A stretch of 13,154 bases of DNA, from assembly GCA_964650975.1 (NCBI GenBank), contig CAZYWA010000195.1:1-13154 (forward strand), in the 5' to 3' direction. Origin of the DNA: CAZYWA01 sp964650975 [NCBI: uncultured bacterium]. GTDB taxonomy: Bacteria > JADJOY01. The notes beneath the pieces are model-generated. The model made no database searches and had not been told where the DNA came from. It saw only the letters and a list, made by a program, of their open reading frames with translations. Shown in pieces: positions 1 to 6,081 of the stretch. Every line of letters begins with the position of its first letter. The first letter of the stretch is position 1. The position numbers were made by a program, and so were the translations under genes.

Positions 1-3
1 AAG

Positions 4-48
4 TGTCACCCATGTACCTGGACTACTCTGTTACCTATGTCCCTGGAC
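4..48. repeat. Paired 20-bp direct repeats, possible insertion-sequence end
   Basis: Two similar 20-bp units, TGTCACCCATGTACCTGGAC (4-23) and TGTTACCTATGTCCCTGGAC (29-48), lie 25 bp apart and differ at three positions. Closely spaced repeated transposase-binding sites are typical of IS ends, for example the IS21 family, and the sequence resembles IS21/IS481-type termini as I remember them. No transposase gene is visible, so this is either the end of an IS lying upstream of the window or a remnant. The family assignment is tentative. Confidence 0.4.
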
Positions 49-53
49 CGTAC

Positions 54-237
54 CAACTCGCCGCTGCAGCAGTCGGCGACCGAGATGCGCGAGGGGCTGG
101 GTCTGCGGTAGTCTGGGGCCGCTGCTGAGCCGGGTATTCGCCCGGAAGTTGAGGCCGTGGTGGCAACACTGCCAGAACGAGCGCCGGATCTTGAAGTCGG
201 GATTGCGTATCTACCAACCGCACAAGGCGGCAGACGT
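54..237. other. Unassigned stretch after the putative IS end
   Basis: I recognise no gene here. A plus-strand frame is open from the window edge through to a TGA at 296-298, but its translation (basic and tryptophan-rich) matches no family I know and has no convincing start. A short inverted repeat, CCGGG/CCCGG with a 6-nt loop, lies near 130-145. It could be the decayed 5' part of the gene whose C-terminal piece follows. Confidence 0.25.
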
Positions 238-239
238 AG

Positions 240-650
240 CTCGGTTCGATCGGGCTACGTCCGCCGCACGACTTTGGCTCACGCGGTGGACTGAATGACG
301 CGCTCCACGTCTATCCCGACGCGGTGGAGGTGCACCCCGGCGAGACCGTGCGTGCGCTACTTTGGTTCTTCGTTCCGGAACTGAATGCAGGCCGGTTCTT
401 TCCGGGTTTCCGGTTCACCGTCCAGAAGGGCAGCCGTCTCGTCGGTCACGGCGAAATCGTCACGGTGCTCAATCCCACTTCGCGTCACCCTTCGCGAAGA
501 CGTGGCCAACGCCAACAGGCACCGGCCGACGGCTTCGCGGCGGGCGTCGCATCAGCATCAGCCCCCCCGCGACCATCACTGCGGTGCATCCTCTGGTCAG
601 TCAACCCCAGATCGCGAGGGATCCGGCTTCCGGTGGCAGCGTGGGCCTGA
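240..650 (+). pseudogene. Fragment resembling EF-Tu domain III
   Basis: The frame is open from 240 to a TGA at 648-650, but only about 309-479 looks like real protein. That part reads LHVYPDAVEVHPGETVRALL, then a hydrophobic stretch, then FRFTVQKGSRLVGHGEIVTV. This matches the pattern of the EF-Tu C-terminal beta-barrel (domain III): a PG-[DE]-x-V turn followed by FxIREGGRTVGxGxV. Stand-alone proteins of this type occur in accessory regions, where their role is unknown. No ATG lies in frame; the first possible start is GTG 324, already inside the domain, so the N-terminus appears lost. The tail after 485 is arginine- and proline-rich and unlike any domain. It sits upstream of the attC-like site at 670-762 and is read as the decayed gene of the preceding cassette. 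The fold assignment is inference from a short pattern. Confidence 0.4.
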
Positions 651-669
651 GTTGCAAATTTAGGCAGAG

Positions 670-762
670 AGGGCGCAATGCGCTGCACCTGACGGCAAAC
701 GAGGTGCGCAGTTGCTTGATCCCGTCGTCGTCCGTGGCCGCAGGTGAGCGCGGCGGTTCGGC
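670..762 (+). other. attC-like: attC-like recombination site (i)
   Basis: The site can fold as an integron attC. L'' GCTGCACC (682-689) pairs with L' GGTGAGC (743-749), leaving G685 extrahelical. The stem continues through TGACGGC (690-696) with GCCGCA (737-742), leaving A692 extrahelical, for 13 base pairs in all. Classical aadA attC sites read GTT-C-AAGC-CG-A-CG, with the two extrahelical bases at the same places. A 6-nt spacer leads to the core GTTCGGC (756-762), a one-mismatch fit to GTTRRRY. The outer R'' box expected at 670-676 is not recognisable, so this end may be degenerate. It shares a tail motif (GTGGCCGCAG) with site (ii). Confidence 0.7.
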
Positions 763-814
763 TGTCGGTGTGAAAGCTCACGGGATCCCTGTACAAGGCT
801 GTTCATCTCGAATC

Positions 815-821
815 GGGGGGG
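815..821 (+). promoter_or_regulatory. Ribosome binding site for the cysteine-rich lipoprotein
   Basis: A run of seven G residues ends 7 nt before ATG 829, which is Shine-Dalgarno-like and supports that start. It lies inside the cassette, 53 nt after the core site GTTCGGC, so the cassette carries its own translation signal, as many integron cassettes do. Confidence 0.5.
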
Positions 822-828
822 ATTAACC

Positions 829-1254
829 ATGAACGAATCTCGAGCAAGACACAGGAATCTGCGGCCTACCACTCCAGCACGTCGCAATACGTCAGCCTTC
901 AGACTGCACGCGGCATGCGTACCATTCCTACTTGCGGTCGCATCCGTCTTGCAGTGTGGAGGGTCGTCCACAGACGGACCTGTTACCGTTGCCTCAATCT
1001 GCACGGATGCCTGCGCCCAAGCCGAGGCTTGCGGCACCTCCGACTGGCTCCCTGGCCACACCATAGGAAATGGATGCCAGGCCCAGTGCGAGGCCGATCA
1101 GTACTTCGGGTATGAAATGTCATGCCAGGGTCCCAGCCTTGAGCTGAACAGTTGCCTGGCGAATCTTGGTTGCGGCGCACGCGCATCGTGGCAAGGCCTC
1201 CCCGGGCAGCATTGCTCGAAGCTGTACGAACAAGTTGAATGTCCCGTCACATGA
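829..1254 (+). CDS. Small cysteine-rich putative lipoprotein (cassette gene)
   Basis: A 141-residue protein of unknown function, with no family I can name. The N-terminus is a long basic region followed by a hydrophobic segment (about residues 28-42) ending VLQC-GG at Cys43. This is a weak lipobox, with Q at -1 instead of A, G or S, so export is likely but lipidation is less certain. The mature part has ten further cysteines, beginning with CTDACAQAEAC, and probably forms a disulfide-rich extracytoplasmic domain. Such short Cys-rich lipoproteins are common in Myxococcota. A poly-G ribosome binding site 7 nt upstream fixes ATG 829. The gene sits alone between attC-like sites (i) and (ii), with 66 nt before it and 54 nt after it, which is a normal single-gene integron cassette layout. 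Confidence 0.75.
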   Translation: MNESRARHRNLRPTTPARRNTSAFRLHAACVPFLLAVASVLQCGGSSTDGPVTVASICTDACAQAEACGTSDWLPGHTIGNGCQAQCEADQYFGYEMSCQGPSLELNSCLANLGCGARASWQGLPGQHCSKLYEQVECPVT

Positions 1255-1284
1255 CGGCCGCAGTGAATCGCTGAGGGCCTCGGT

Positions 1285-1322
1285 GCCTATCGGAGGGTGC
1301 CGCGGGCAGCCGAACGATAGGC
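1285..1322 (+). repeat. Hairpin at the 3' end of the lipoprotein cassette, overlapping attC-like site (ii)
   Basis: A perfect 8-bp inverted repeat, GCCTATCG (1285-1292) and CGATAGGC (1315-1322), encloses a smaller GC-rich stem (GGGTGCC with GGCAGCC, one bulge). It starts 30 nt after the stop codon at 1252-1254. The right arm overlaps the R''-L'' spacer of the attC-like site, so the hairpin and the attC fold exclude each other. It has no T-tract, so a Rho-independent terminator is not supported. Confidence 0.45.
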
Positions 1323-1401
1323 TGAAGCTGACGGCAAGCGGGGTAGCGCTCGTCTGGATCCCGTGGTAATCCGTGGCCGCAGCCTAGCCCGGCGTTTAGC
1401 C
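1309..1401 (+). other. attC-like: attC-like recombination site (ii)
   Basis: Order of boxes: R'' GCCGAAC (1309-1315), 5-nt spacer, L'' GCTGAAGC (1321-1328), TGACGGC (1329-1335), central region, GCCGCA (1376-1381), L' GCCTAGC (1382-1388), 6-nt spacer, R' TTTAGCC (1395-1401). L'' and L' pair with G1324 extrahelical and one A-C mismatch; TGACGGC and GCCGCA pair with A1331 extrahelical. The central region can form CGGGGT/ATCCCG (1339-1344 with 1358-1363). R'' is an exact complement of the core GTTCGGC at 756-762, the 5' end of the same cassette. The conserved G of the R' core appears changed to T; alternatively the core is GTTTAGC with a 5-nt spacer. Confidence 0.75.
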
Positions 1402-1431
1402 GCAAGCCTTTCATGCGCGATTGGCGCCGTC

Positions 1432-1941
1432 ATGCCGAGTGATCTCGTGCAAGCAAGTGCGGACCTGCTTCGTCGTATCGAGTCCGCCTTCGCGGATGTG
1501 CCCCAGCCGCCACCAGACCTTCTCTACAACACTCATTGTATTGAGTGTCGCGAAGTCTCGGATTTCTTCGCTGTACGGCCGTGGCAGGCCGTCGCAGTCC
1601 TGACTGGCCGGATTATCGGCACCCCGCTGCTCACTGCAGAAGCCTGGCGTTACTACCTGCCGGCCATCCTGATCTGGTGCGTTCGGGACACTGCTGCTGC
1701 CGACGTTCTTGTCGAGAACACCGTTTCGCAGCTCACGCCGCCAGCCGATGGCGAATCGCGGTGGTTCACGCCGCGCTGCCAAGGCTTCAACGTGCTGCAG
1801 TGCAATGCCATCGTCGCTTTCCTGGATTGGTATCGTGCGACTCTTGATGAATTGGCAGGTCAGGACCCGGAACCGGTCGGCGGCCTCTCGTCGGCGCGCG
1901 CGTACTGGGTCAACCAGAGCACGCAGGCTACGGCCGATTGA
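1432..1941 (+). CDS. DUF6714 family protein (cassette gene)
   Basis: 169 residues, cytoplasmic, with no signal peptide or membrane segment. It matches the DUF6714 pattern as I know it: an N-terminal amphipathic helix (LLRRIESAFADVP), then CIECREVSDFFAVRPWQ, a hydrophobic core with EAWRYYLPAILIW, then LTPP and a C-terminal helix with VLQCNAIVAFLDWY. DUF6714 proteins have no known biochemical role; several resemble small proteins scattered in accessory DNA. I chose ATG 1432 because residues upstream of it would lie in the attC-like site and carry no family features. No clear Shine-Dalgarno sequence precedes it, which is usual for cassette genes read from an upstream promoter. It fills the second cassette, 30 nt after the core at 1395-1401 and 15 nt before R'' of site (iii). 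Confidence 0.8.
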   Translation: MPSDLVQASADLLRRIESAFADVPQPPPDLLYNTHCIECREVSDFFAVRPWQAVAVLTGRIIGTPLLTAEAWRYYLPAILIWCVRDTAAADVLVENTVSQLTPPADGESRWFTPRCQGFNVLQCNAIVAFLDWYRATLDELAGQDPEPVGGLSSARAYWVNQSTQATAD

Positions 1942-1956
1942 GGTAGTCTCCCGAGC

Positions 1957-2008
1957 GGCTAACCATCCGCTGAAGCTGACGGCACGCGGGGTAGCGCTCG
2001 TCTGGATC
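1957..2008 (+). other. attC-like: Truncated attC-like half site (iii)
   Basis: The left half of an attC is present: R'' GGCTAAC (1957-1963), 5-nt spacer, L'' GCTGAAGC (1969-1976) and TGACGGC (1977-1983). A central region nearly identical to site (ii) then runs to about 2008. R'' is complementary to TTTAGCC at 1395-1401 apart from one base, tying it to the DUF6714 cassette. The matching L' and R' boxes are missing. The sequence changes within a few bases into an in-frame tyrosine-recombinase fragment. As it stands it could not fold into a full attC. Confidence 0.7.
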
Positions 2009-2282
2009 TCGCGGCAAGGTGAGCCTCGAGCGCACGGACGGACTCACCGTGGCGAGGGTCGTGAAGCGGGCCGCGCTGGCGGCTGGGCTCGACGCCGGGC
2101 GGTTCAGCGGGCACTCGCTGCGGCTCGGGTTCGTGACTACCGCGGCGAGGCGGGGCTGCTCCGAGCGCTCCATCGCGAACCAGACCGGCCACCGGTCGAT
2201 GCCGGTGCTGCGCGGCTACATCCGACGGGCGAACGTCTTCGAGGAGAACGCGGCGGTGGACGTTGCTGCTCGGAACCGGTAA
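2007..2282 (+). pseudogene. Tyrosine recombinase C-terminal fragment, copy 1
   Basis: This is the least damaged copy, about 91 codons ending at TAA 2280-2282. It carries the C-terminal catalytic motifs of tyrosine recombinases: H-S-L-R (His codon 2112-2114, Arg codon 2121-2123), T-G-H (His 2190-2192) and the nucleophile in G-Y-I-R-R (Tyr 2217-2219). It ends in the shared tail ANVFEENAAV. The whole N-terminal DNA-binding domain and the first catalytic arginine are absent, so it cannot be an active recombinase alone. The motif wording differs from integron IntI (HTLRHSFAT) and fits chromosomal or phage-type site-specific integrases. Homology begins within a few bases of the half attC at 1957-2008. 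GTG 2019 could start an 87-residue product, but no ribosome binding site supports expression. Confidence 0.8.
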
Positions 2283-2405
2283 CGAATTCCGACCGCGACC
2301 ACGCGTCGCGCTCACAGAAACGTCCGGGGGCGATGACTGTGACCCTCCATTGGTGGGCGGCAGGCGTTACCAAGCCGACGGTAATTCTGCGTCCGAGCGG
2401 TCACG

Positions 2406-2423
2406 CCGTGGTATCGTCCACGG
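2406..2423. repeat. 6-bp inverted repeat upstream of the propeller lipoprotein
   Basis: CCGTGG (2406-2411) and CCACGG (2418-2423) form a perfect dyad with a 6-nt centre, 72 nt before the start codon at 2496. It could be an operator or a small hairpin in the leader. A dyad this short can arise by chance in GC-rich DNA. Confidence 0.25.
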
Positions 2424-2485
2424 AACGCGCCCGACGGCCCGCCGGTCTCCCCGGGGTCGCGTGCGGAGCGCCACGTAGTTTGCCC

Positions 2486-2493
2486 GGGGGGAA
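2486..2493 (+). promoter_or_regulatory. Ribosome binding site for the propeller lipoprotein
   Basis: GGGGGGAA ends 2 nt before ATG 2496, with the G-run centred about 7 nt upstream. This is the same poly-G style of signal seen before ATG 829, and it supports the chosen start. Confidence 0.45.
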
Positions 2494-2495
2494 CC

Positions 2496-4628
2496 ATGTC
2501 AGCGAGGTTCCGCGCGCCGATATCCGCGCTGCTTTCGTTTCTCGCGCTCTGCGCTGCTTCCATCGCGCCGGGCTGCTCGGCTGGCGGCCCGGCTTCGGCA
2601 CCGCCAGCCACGTCGCTCGGGCTCGACGTTCTCTTTCCGCCGGCGCGGTCACTCTATGAGGGCGACCGAATTACGGTGCGCGGCACGACCGTCGGATCGC
2701 CGACCGTCTCGGGGGTCGAGGTCTCAGGGATCGCGGCGACGTCCGACGACGGATTTCGCAATTGGCAGGCGGAGGTGCCGGTTGCCCAGGGGGACAGCAC
2801 GATCGACGTGCACGCCGCGGGCACGATCGACGGCCTCCCACGAGACGAGCGATCCGATCGTTCGCTCACCGTGCACCCGATCCTGGACGGGCCGAAGGCC
2901 CTCGAAGTCGATCGCGTCCACGATGCCTGGGTGGTCGAAACAGTCTCCGGACTCATGGTGATCGACTCCACCGGGTCACGGCGTAGGATCACCGAGTTTC
3001 GCGGCGACATCGAGACGATCGACGGTCCCGATCAGATCATCTTCCTAAGCTATTACGGCGATGCTCCTGGCACTTCCGCGACCTACGTTGAGGCCGGAGG
3101 GACAGTCCGGGTCGGAGGACTCGACTACTTGCAGTTCATCTCCTACGCCGATGGAACGTTGCGAGGCTATCTCCTACTCGGCCTCGATAACGGTGGAGCG
3201 ACGTTCGACGATTCGCGCCACCGAGTCATCCACCACGATCCCAGCGGATACCTCGAGCTTCTCGCGATGGACGTATCGACCGGCCAGGACGTGCAGGTAT
3301 GGGCGCCGCCCGGCGCTCCCAGCTACGGGTTCTATTCGCCACTCGCGTTCGACGGGCCGCGGAATCGCGTGATCGGCACCGACGGCCATCGACCGGGGCG
3401 CTCGTTGGTTGCGCTGGACCTGACGGCCGGCCGTGAAGAGACGGTTTCGCCCGCGGGAACGGATGACGGGGCGGACTTCGACGATGCCAGTCGTCAGGTA
3501 GTTAACCAAGCAGGCGACAGGGTGCTCGTGAGGACCTCACCTGATGCCGATCCGAGCGCCGTGACGATCCTCGACGTCGACCTCGCGACTGGCGCGCGTC
3601 ACGAGCTGAGCGGTCCTTCGCATGGCAGTGGCCCGTCTCTGGCGGGTACCGGCGGCCTGGCCCTCGAGGAGTCGAGGAATCGATTGCTTGTGGCGGACCC
3701 GTCCGAGCAGTCCATCATTGGCATCGATCTGACGAGCGGTGATCGTTCGATCGTCCTCGCGGACCGCATCGGTGACGGCCCACTGCTTCCGGGCGGCGGG
3801 CCGTTTGCCGTCGATTTCGAGGGTGCGCGCGCGTTCACACTCGCAAACCGCCAGTTGTTCGAGATCGACCTGTCGACGGCCGCGCGCAGGATCGTCTCGG
3901 ACGACGCCGACGGTGCTCGCCCGGAGATGTGCTCACCGTCGCCCGCTATCGCCGCCGATCGCACCCGGATCTGGGTAGCTGCAGACGGGCTCTGCGGGCC
4001 ACCGAAGGCTTCGATCCCGATCGTTGAGGTCGAGCGCGAGACGGGGACTCGCTCGCTCATTTCTGGAGACACGCGCGGTGGTGGCCCGGCGCTCAAGCAA
4101 GTGACCGGGCTCACCTTCGATGGAGACCGCCGTCTCTATGCGATCGATCCTACGCAGGTGGCTCTTCTCTCGGTCGACCTCGAGACGGGGGATCGCGCAT
4201 CGGTCAGTGACGGCTCACATGGCATCGGTACCGACTTCGGTTTCCTGTTGTCCGCTGCTTACGATGCACATCACAACCGAGTGATCGTTGGGTCGGAGGC
4301 GGGAATTCTCGCGGTCGCTCCAGAGAGCGGAGACCGGACACTACTGGCGGCTCTGCCCATGGCACCGGGATCTGACATCACGATCAATGCTAGCGAACTA
4401 GCCCTTGACCCGAGCGGCGATCGTGTCTGGTTCACCGATACCCAGACCCTTGCAGAGGTAAACCTCGCATCCGGCGCCATTCACGTAGTCAAGCTACCGG
4501 TCCGCAACGTCGATGCCATAACTGCGGCGCCAGTGGCCGGTCTGCTGGTTGCTTGGGATCCGTTCGACCTCGACGGTGTGTCGCTCCTCGACCCAGTAAC
4601 CGGCGAGTTCACAATCACCTCGCGGTGA
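2496..4628 (+). CDS. Putative lipoprotein with Ig-like domain and beta-propeller
   Basis: A 710-residue protein predicted to be exported and lipid-anchored. The signal peptide has a hydrophobic core at residues 8-24 and a lipobox-like end IAPG-C with Cys27. Residues about 42-110 look like a glucodextranase-type Ig-like domain: a PP-x-G/S turn, ITVRGT, SGVEVSGIAATSDDGFRNW, and an acidic turn before STIDVHAAG. The rest is a repeat domain with a blade motif [DE]-L-x-[TS]-G-x-R-x-[VIL]. I count about nine occurrences (for example LTAGREETV, LATGARHEL, LTSGDRSIV, LETGDRASV), each followed by G-D-G-P-x-L and a strand ending in R-[LIV]-[LIV]. This suggests a seven- to nine-bladed propeller for binding or scaffolding. 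No catalytic motif is apparent. It is the only gene of its module, flanked by integrase fragments at 2007-2282 and 4676-4875. Confidence 0.85.
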   Translation: MSARFRAPISALLSFLALCAASIAPGCSAGGPASAPPATSLGLDVLFPPARSLYEGDRITVRGTTVGSPTVSGVEVSGIAATSDDGFRNWQAEVPVAQGDSTIDVHAAGTIDGLPRDERSDRSLTVHPILDGPKALEVDRVHDAWVVETVSGLMVIDSTGSRRRITEFRGDIETIDGPDQIIFLSYYGDAPGTSATYVEAGGTVRVGGLDYLQFISYADGTLRGYLLLGLDNGGATFDDSRHRVIHHDPSGYLELLAMDVSTGQDVQVWAPPGAPSYGFYSPLAFDGPRNRVIGTDGHRPGRSLVALDLTAGREETVSPAGTDDGADFDDASRQVVNQAGDRVLVRTSPDADPSAVTILDVDLATGARHELSGPSHGSGPSLAGTGGLALEESRNRLLVADPSEQSIIGIDLTSGDRSIVLADRIGDGPLLPGGGPFAVDFEGARAFTLANRQLFEIDLSTAARRIVSDDADGARPEMCSPSPAIAADRTRIWVAADGLCGPPKASIPIVEVERETGTRSLISGDTRGGGPALKQVTGLTFDGDRRLYAIDPTQVALLSVDLETGDRASVSDGSHGIGTDFGFLLSAAYDAHHNRVIVGSEAGILAVAPESGDRTLLAALPMAPGSDITINASELALDPSGDRVWFTDTQTLAEVNLASGAIHVVKLPVRNVDAITAAPVAGLLVAWDPFDLDGVSLLDPVTGEFTITSR

Positions 4629-4675
4629 TGTGATTGCTCGGCCCCGGGGCCTGCTCCGGTATCGAGCGGGCCGTT

Positions 4676-4875
4676 GGATCGTGAAGCGGCACGGAGAGGA
4701 TGCTGCGGATGATGCACCATCGGCTTCGTCACGACCGAGGCGCAGCGCGGTTGCTCCGAACGGCCGATCACGAACCAGATGGGGCACCGGTCTATGCCGG
4801 TGCTGCGAGGGTAAATCCGGCGGGCGAATGTCTTCGAGGAGAATGCGGCGGTGGCGGTGGTGGGCCTGCCGCAGA
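4676..4875 (+). pseudogene. Tyrosine recombinase C-terminal fragment, copy 2
   Basis: A degenerate copy beginning 47 nt after the propeller gene's stop. The start matches GATCGTGAAGCGG of copy 1. The H-S-L-R segment is then deleted or scrambled (about 4691-4720), and the frame resumes as GFVTT. The M-G-H box is kept (NQMGHRSM), but the codon for the catalytic tyrosine has become TAA at 4812-4814, followed in frame by IRRANVFEENAAV. No stop follows the tail directly, so the 3' end is also altered. It cannot encode an active recombinase. Confidence 0.75.
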
Positions 4876-5103
4876 CCCGATCGCATGCAGGGCGCCAAAA
4901 GCCGGACGTCGGCACGGCGATTGACCCGGATGCCCTGCCTGGCGTAGCGTTCTTTTCCCCCCAACAATTGACGTCATCAGATTCCGGAACGCCCCTCAGG
5001 ACTGGCGGTGCGCGTGCCCATGCCGGGCTCTACTCCGATGAAGAAACCAGATCGAATCGCGGATACAAATGGAGGAATCCGTTGTGGGCAACCAATCTCG
5101 TCG

Positions 5104-6069
5104 ATGCGGCTTACCGTTGCGACGGTCGTGGTGGCAGGTCTTTTGACGACCGGTTTCACGTGCACCGTCTCGGGCCCCGGAGGGTTCTCGCCCGTGGTCG
5201 GAATCGCATCGCTGAGCCCTGCACACGAGCCCACACCGAGCACCTCAGACTGGAGCAGCTACTGGCTCCAGATGCGCGGCCAGGGTGGGAGCCAAGGCAT
5301 CAACGTGCCCTGGGACGATAGCGGCGCCGGCGTGATTCCGGCGGCGATACCGTACGTCACGCAAGCCGGGTTCGCTCCGGTCATGGTTCTCGGAGTCACC
5401 AGCGCGATGGGAGATTCCGGCAAGATGGCGAGCCTCGAAGCAATGCTCACCACGCTCGTCAAGCAGTACTCGCCCGTCTACCTGGGGCTCGGGAACGAGA
5501 TCGACGAGGAGTCGTCCTTCGACGACGTCGCCGCCTTCGTGAACCAGCTCGCCGATTACGTCCATTCGCTCGGCAAGCCGACGGCGGTCTTCACCGTGTT
5601 CCAGTACGAACACATGCTCGGCCTACCGGATGCCGCAGACCGGATCGCGGCCGTGGCCAGCGTCGACTTTGTGGCGTTCACGACGTATCCGTTTCTGCGC
5701 TATTCGACGGGAGACGCGGTGCCGAGCGACTACTACGACCCAATTGCGACCTGGACGAACCTGCCGATCGCCTTCTCCGAGGTTGGATGGCCTTCGCGCG
5801 CCGACAACGGCCCGGCCTACCCGAATGTGCGGGGCTCGGAGCAGGACCAGCTCGATCTGATCCAGACGTTCCGCGCTGCCGTGACCGGCTATCCGACCCT
5901 GTTCGCAAACTGGTTCGCGCTTCACGATTCGGCTGCGTGGGTCGAGGGCGCGCCTGTCGCGACCTTCGAAGACGTGGTTCAAAGCGCCGGCTTGATGGCC
6001 AACGACTCGAACGACTCGAAGGCTGCCCTCGCGTCGTGGCTCAACCGCTCCGCGCCCGAGCCGGAGTGA
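5104..6069 (+). CDS. Exported glycoside-hydrolase-like protein, clan GH-A fold
   Basis: 321 residues from ATG 5104; the frame is open upstream, with alternative starts at ATG 5038, ATG 5020 and GTG 5008. I prefer 5104 because a hydrophobic signal segment (VATVVVAGLLTTGF) begins at once, but no good ribosome binding site precedes any candidate. Cys20 follows the segment (GFTC), which is not a standard lipobox, so the protein may be secreted. The body reads as a TIM barrel. LGLGNEID holds a likely acid/base Glu132 after Asn, and IAFSEVGWPS holds a likely nucleophile Glu226, 94 residues later. These are the strand-4 NE and strand-7 E signatures of clan GH-A (GH5, GH17, GH53 and relatives). The exact family and substrate cannot be assigned; a beta-glucan or galactan-type polymer is a guess. 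It converges with the next gene, with 12 nt between the stops. Confidence 0.75.
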   Translation: MRLTVATVVVAGLLTTGFTCTVSGPGGFSPVVGIASLSPAHEPTPSTSDWSSYWLQMRGQGGSQGINVPWDDSGAGVIPAAIPYVTQAGFAPVMVLGVTSAMGDSGKMASLEAMLTTLVKQYSPVYLGLGNEIDEESSFDDVAAFVNQLADYVHSLGKPTAVFTVFQYEHMLGLPDAADRIAAVASVDFVAFTTYPFLRYSTGDAVPSDYYDPIATWTNLPIAFSEVGWPSRADNGPAYPNVRGSEQDQLDLIQTFRAAVTGYPTLFANWFALHDSAAWVEGAPVATFEDVVQSAGLMANDSNDSKAALASWLNRSAPEPE

Positions 6070-6081
6070 TGGAGTGAAGGG

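Noticed and set aside
1320-1369. Similar peptide endings LKLTASGVALVW (about 1320-1369) and LKLTARGVALVW (about 1965-2010)
   Set aside because: These are translations of the attC-like repeat, which conserves DNA structure, and not a protein domain.
2007-2282. Integrase fragment as the integron integrase IntI
   Set aside because: The H-S-L-R-L-G-F-V-T-T wording and C-terminal ANVFEENAAV tail differ from IntI (HTLRHSFAT, YTHV). No IntI-type features are seen, so it is a different tyrosine-recombinase family.
1959-2315. Minus-strand open frames opposite each integrase fragment (for example 1959-2315, 4494-4967, 8849-9661, 12844-13122) give similar proteins
   Set aside because: Their similarity to one another follows from being antisense to homologous integrase fragments. 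The sense strand has the catalytic motifs and third-position variation, so the antisense frames are shadows.
4640-4651. 12-bp palindrome GGCCCCGGGGCC just after the propeller gene stop, considered as a terminator
   Set aside because: A perfect palindrome leaves no adequate loop for a strong hairpin, and no T-run follows.
4968-4976. TTGACG overlapping TGACGTCA upstream of the GH-A-like gene, considered as a -35 box or operator
   Set aside because: No acceptable -10 element at 16-18 nt spacing, so a promoter call is not supported.
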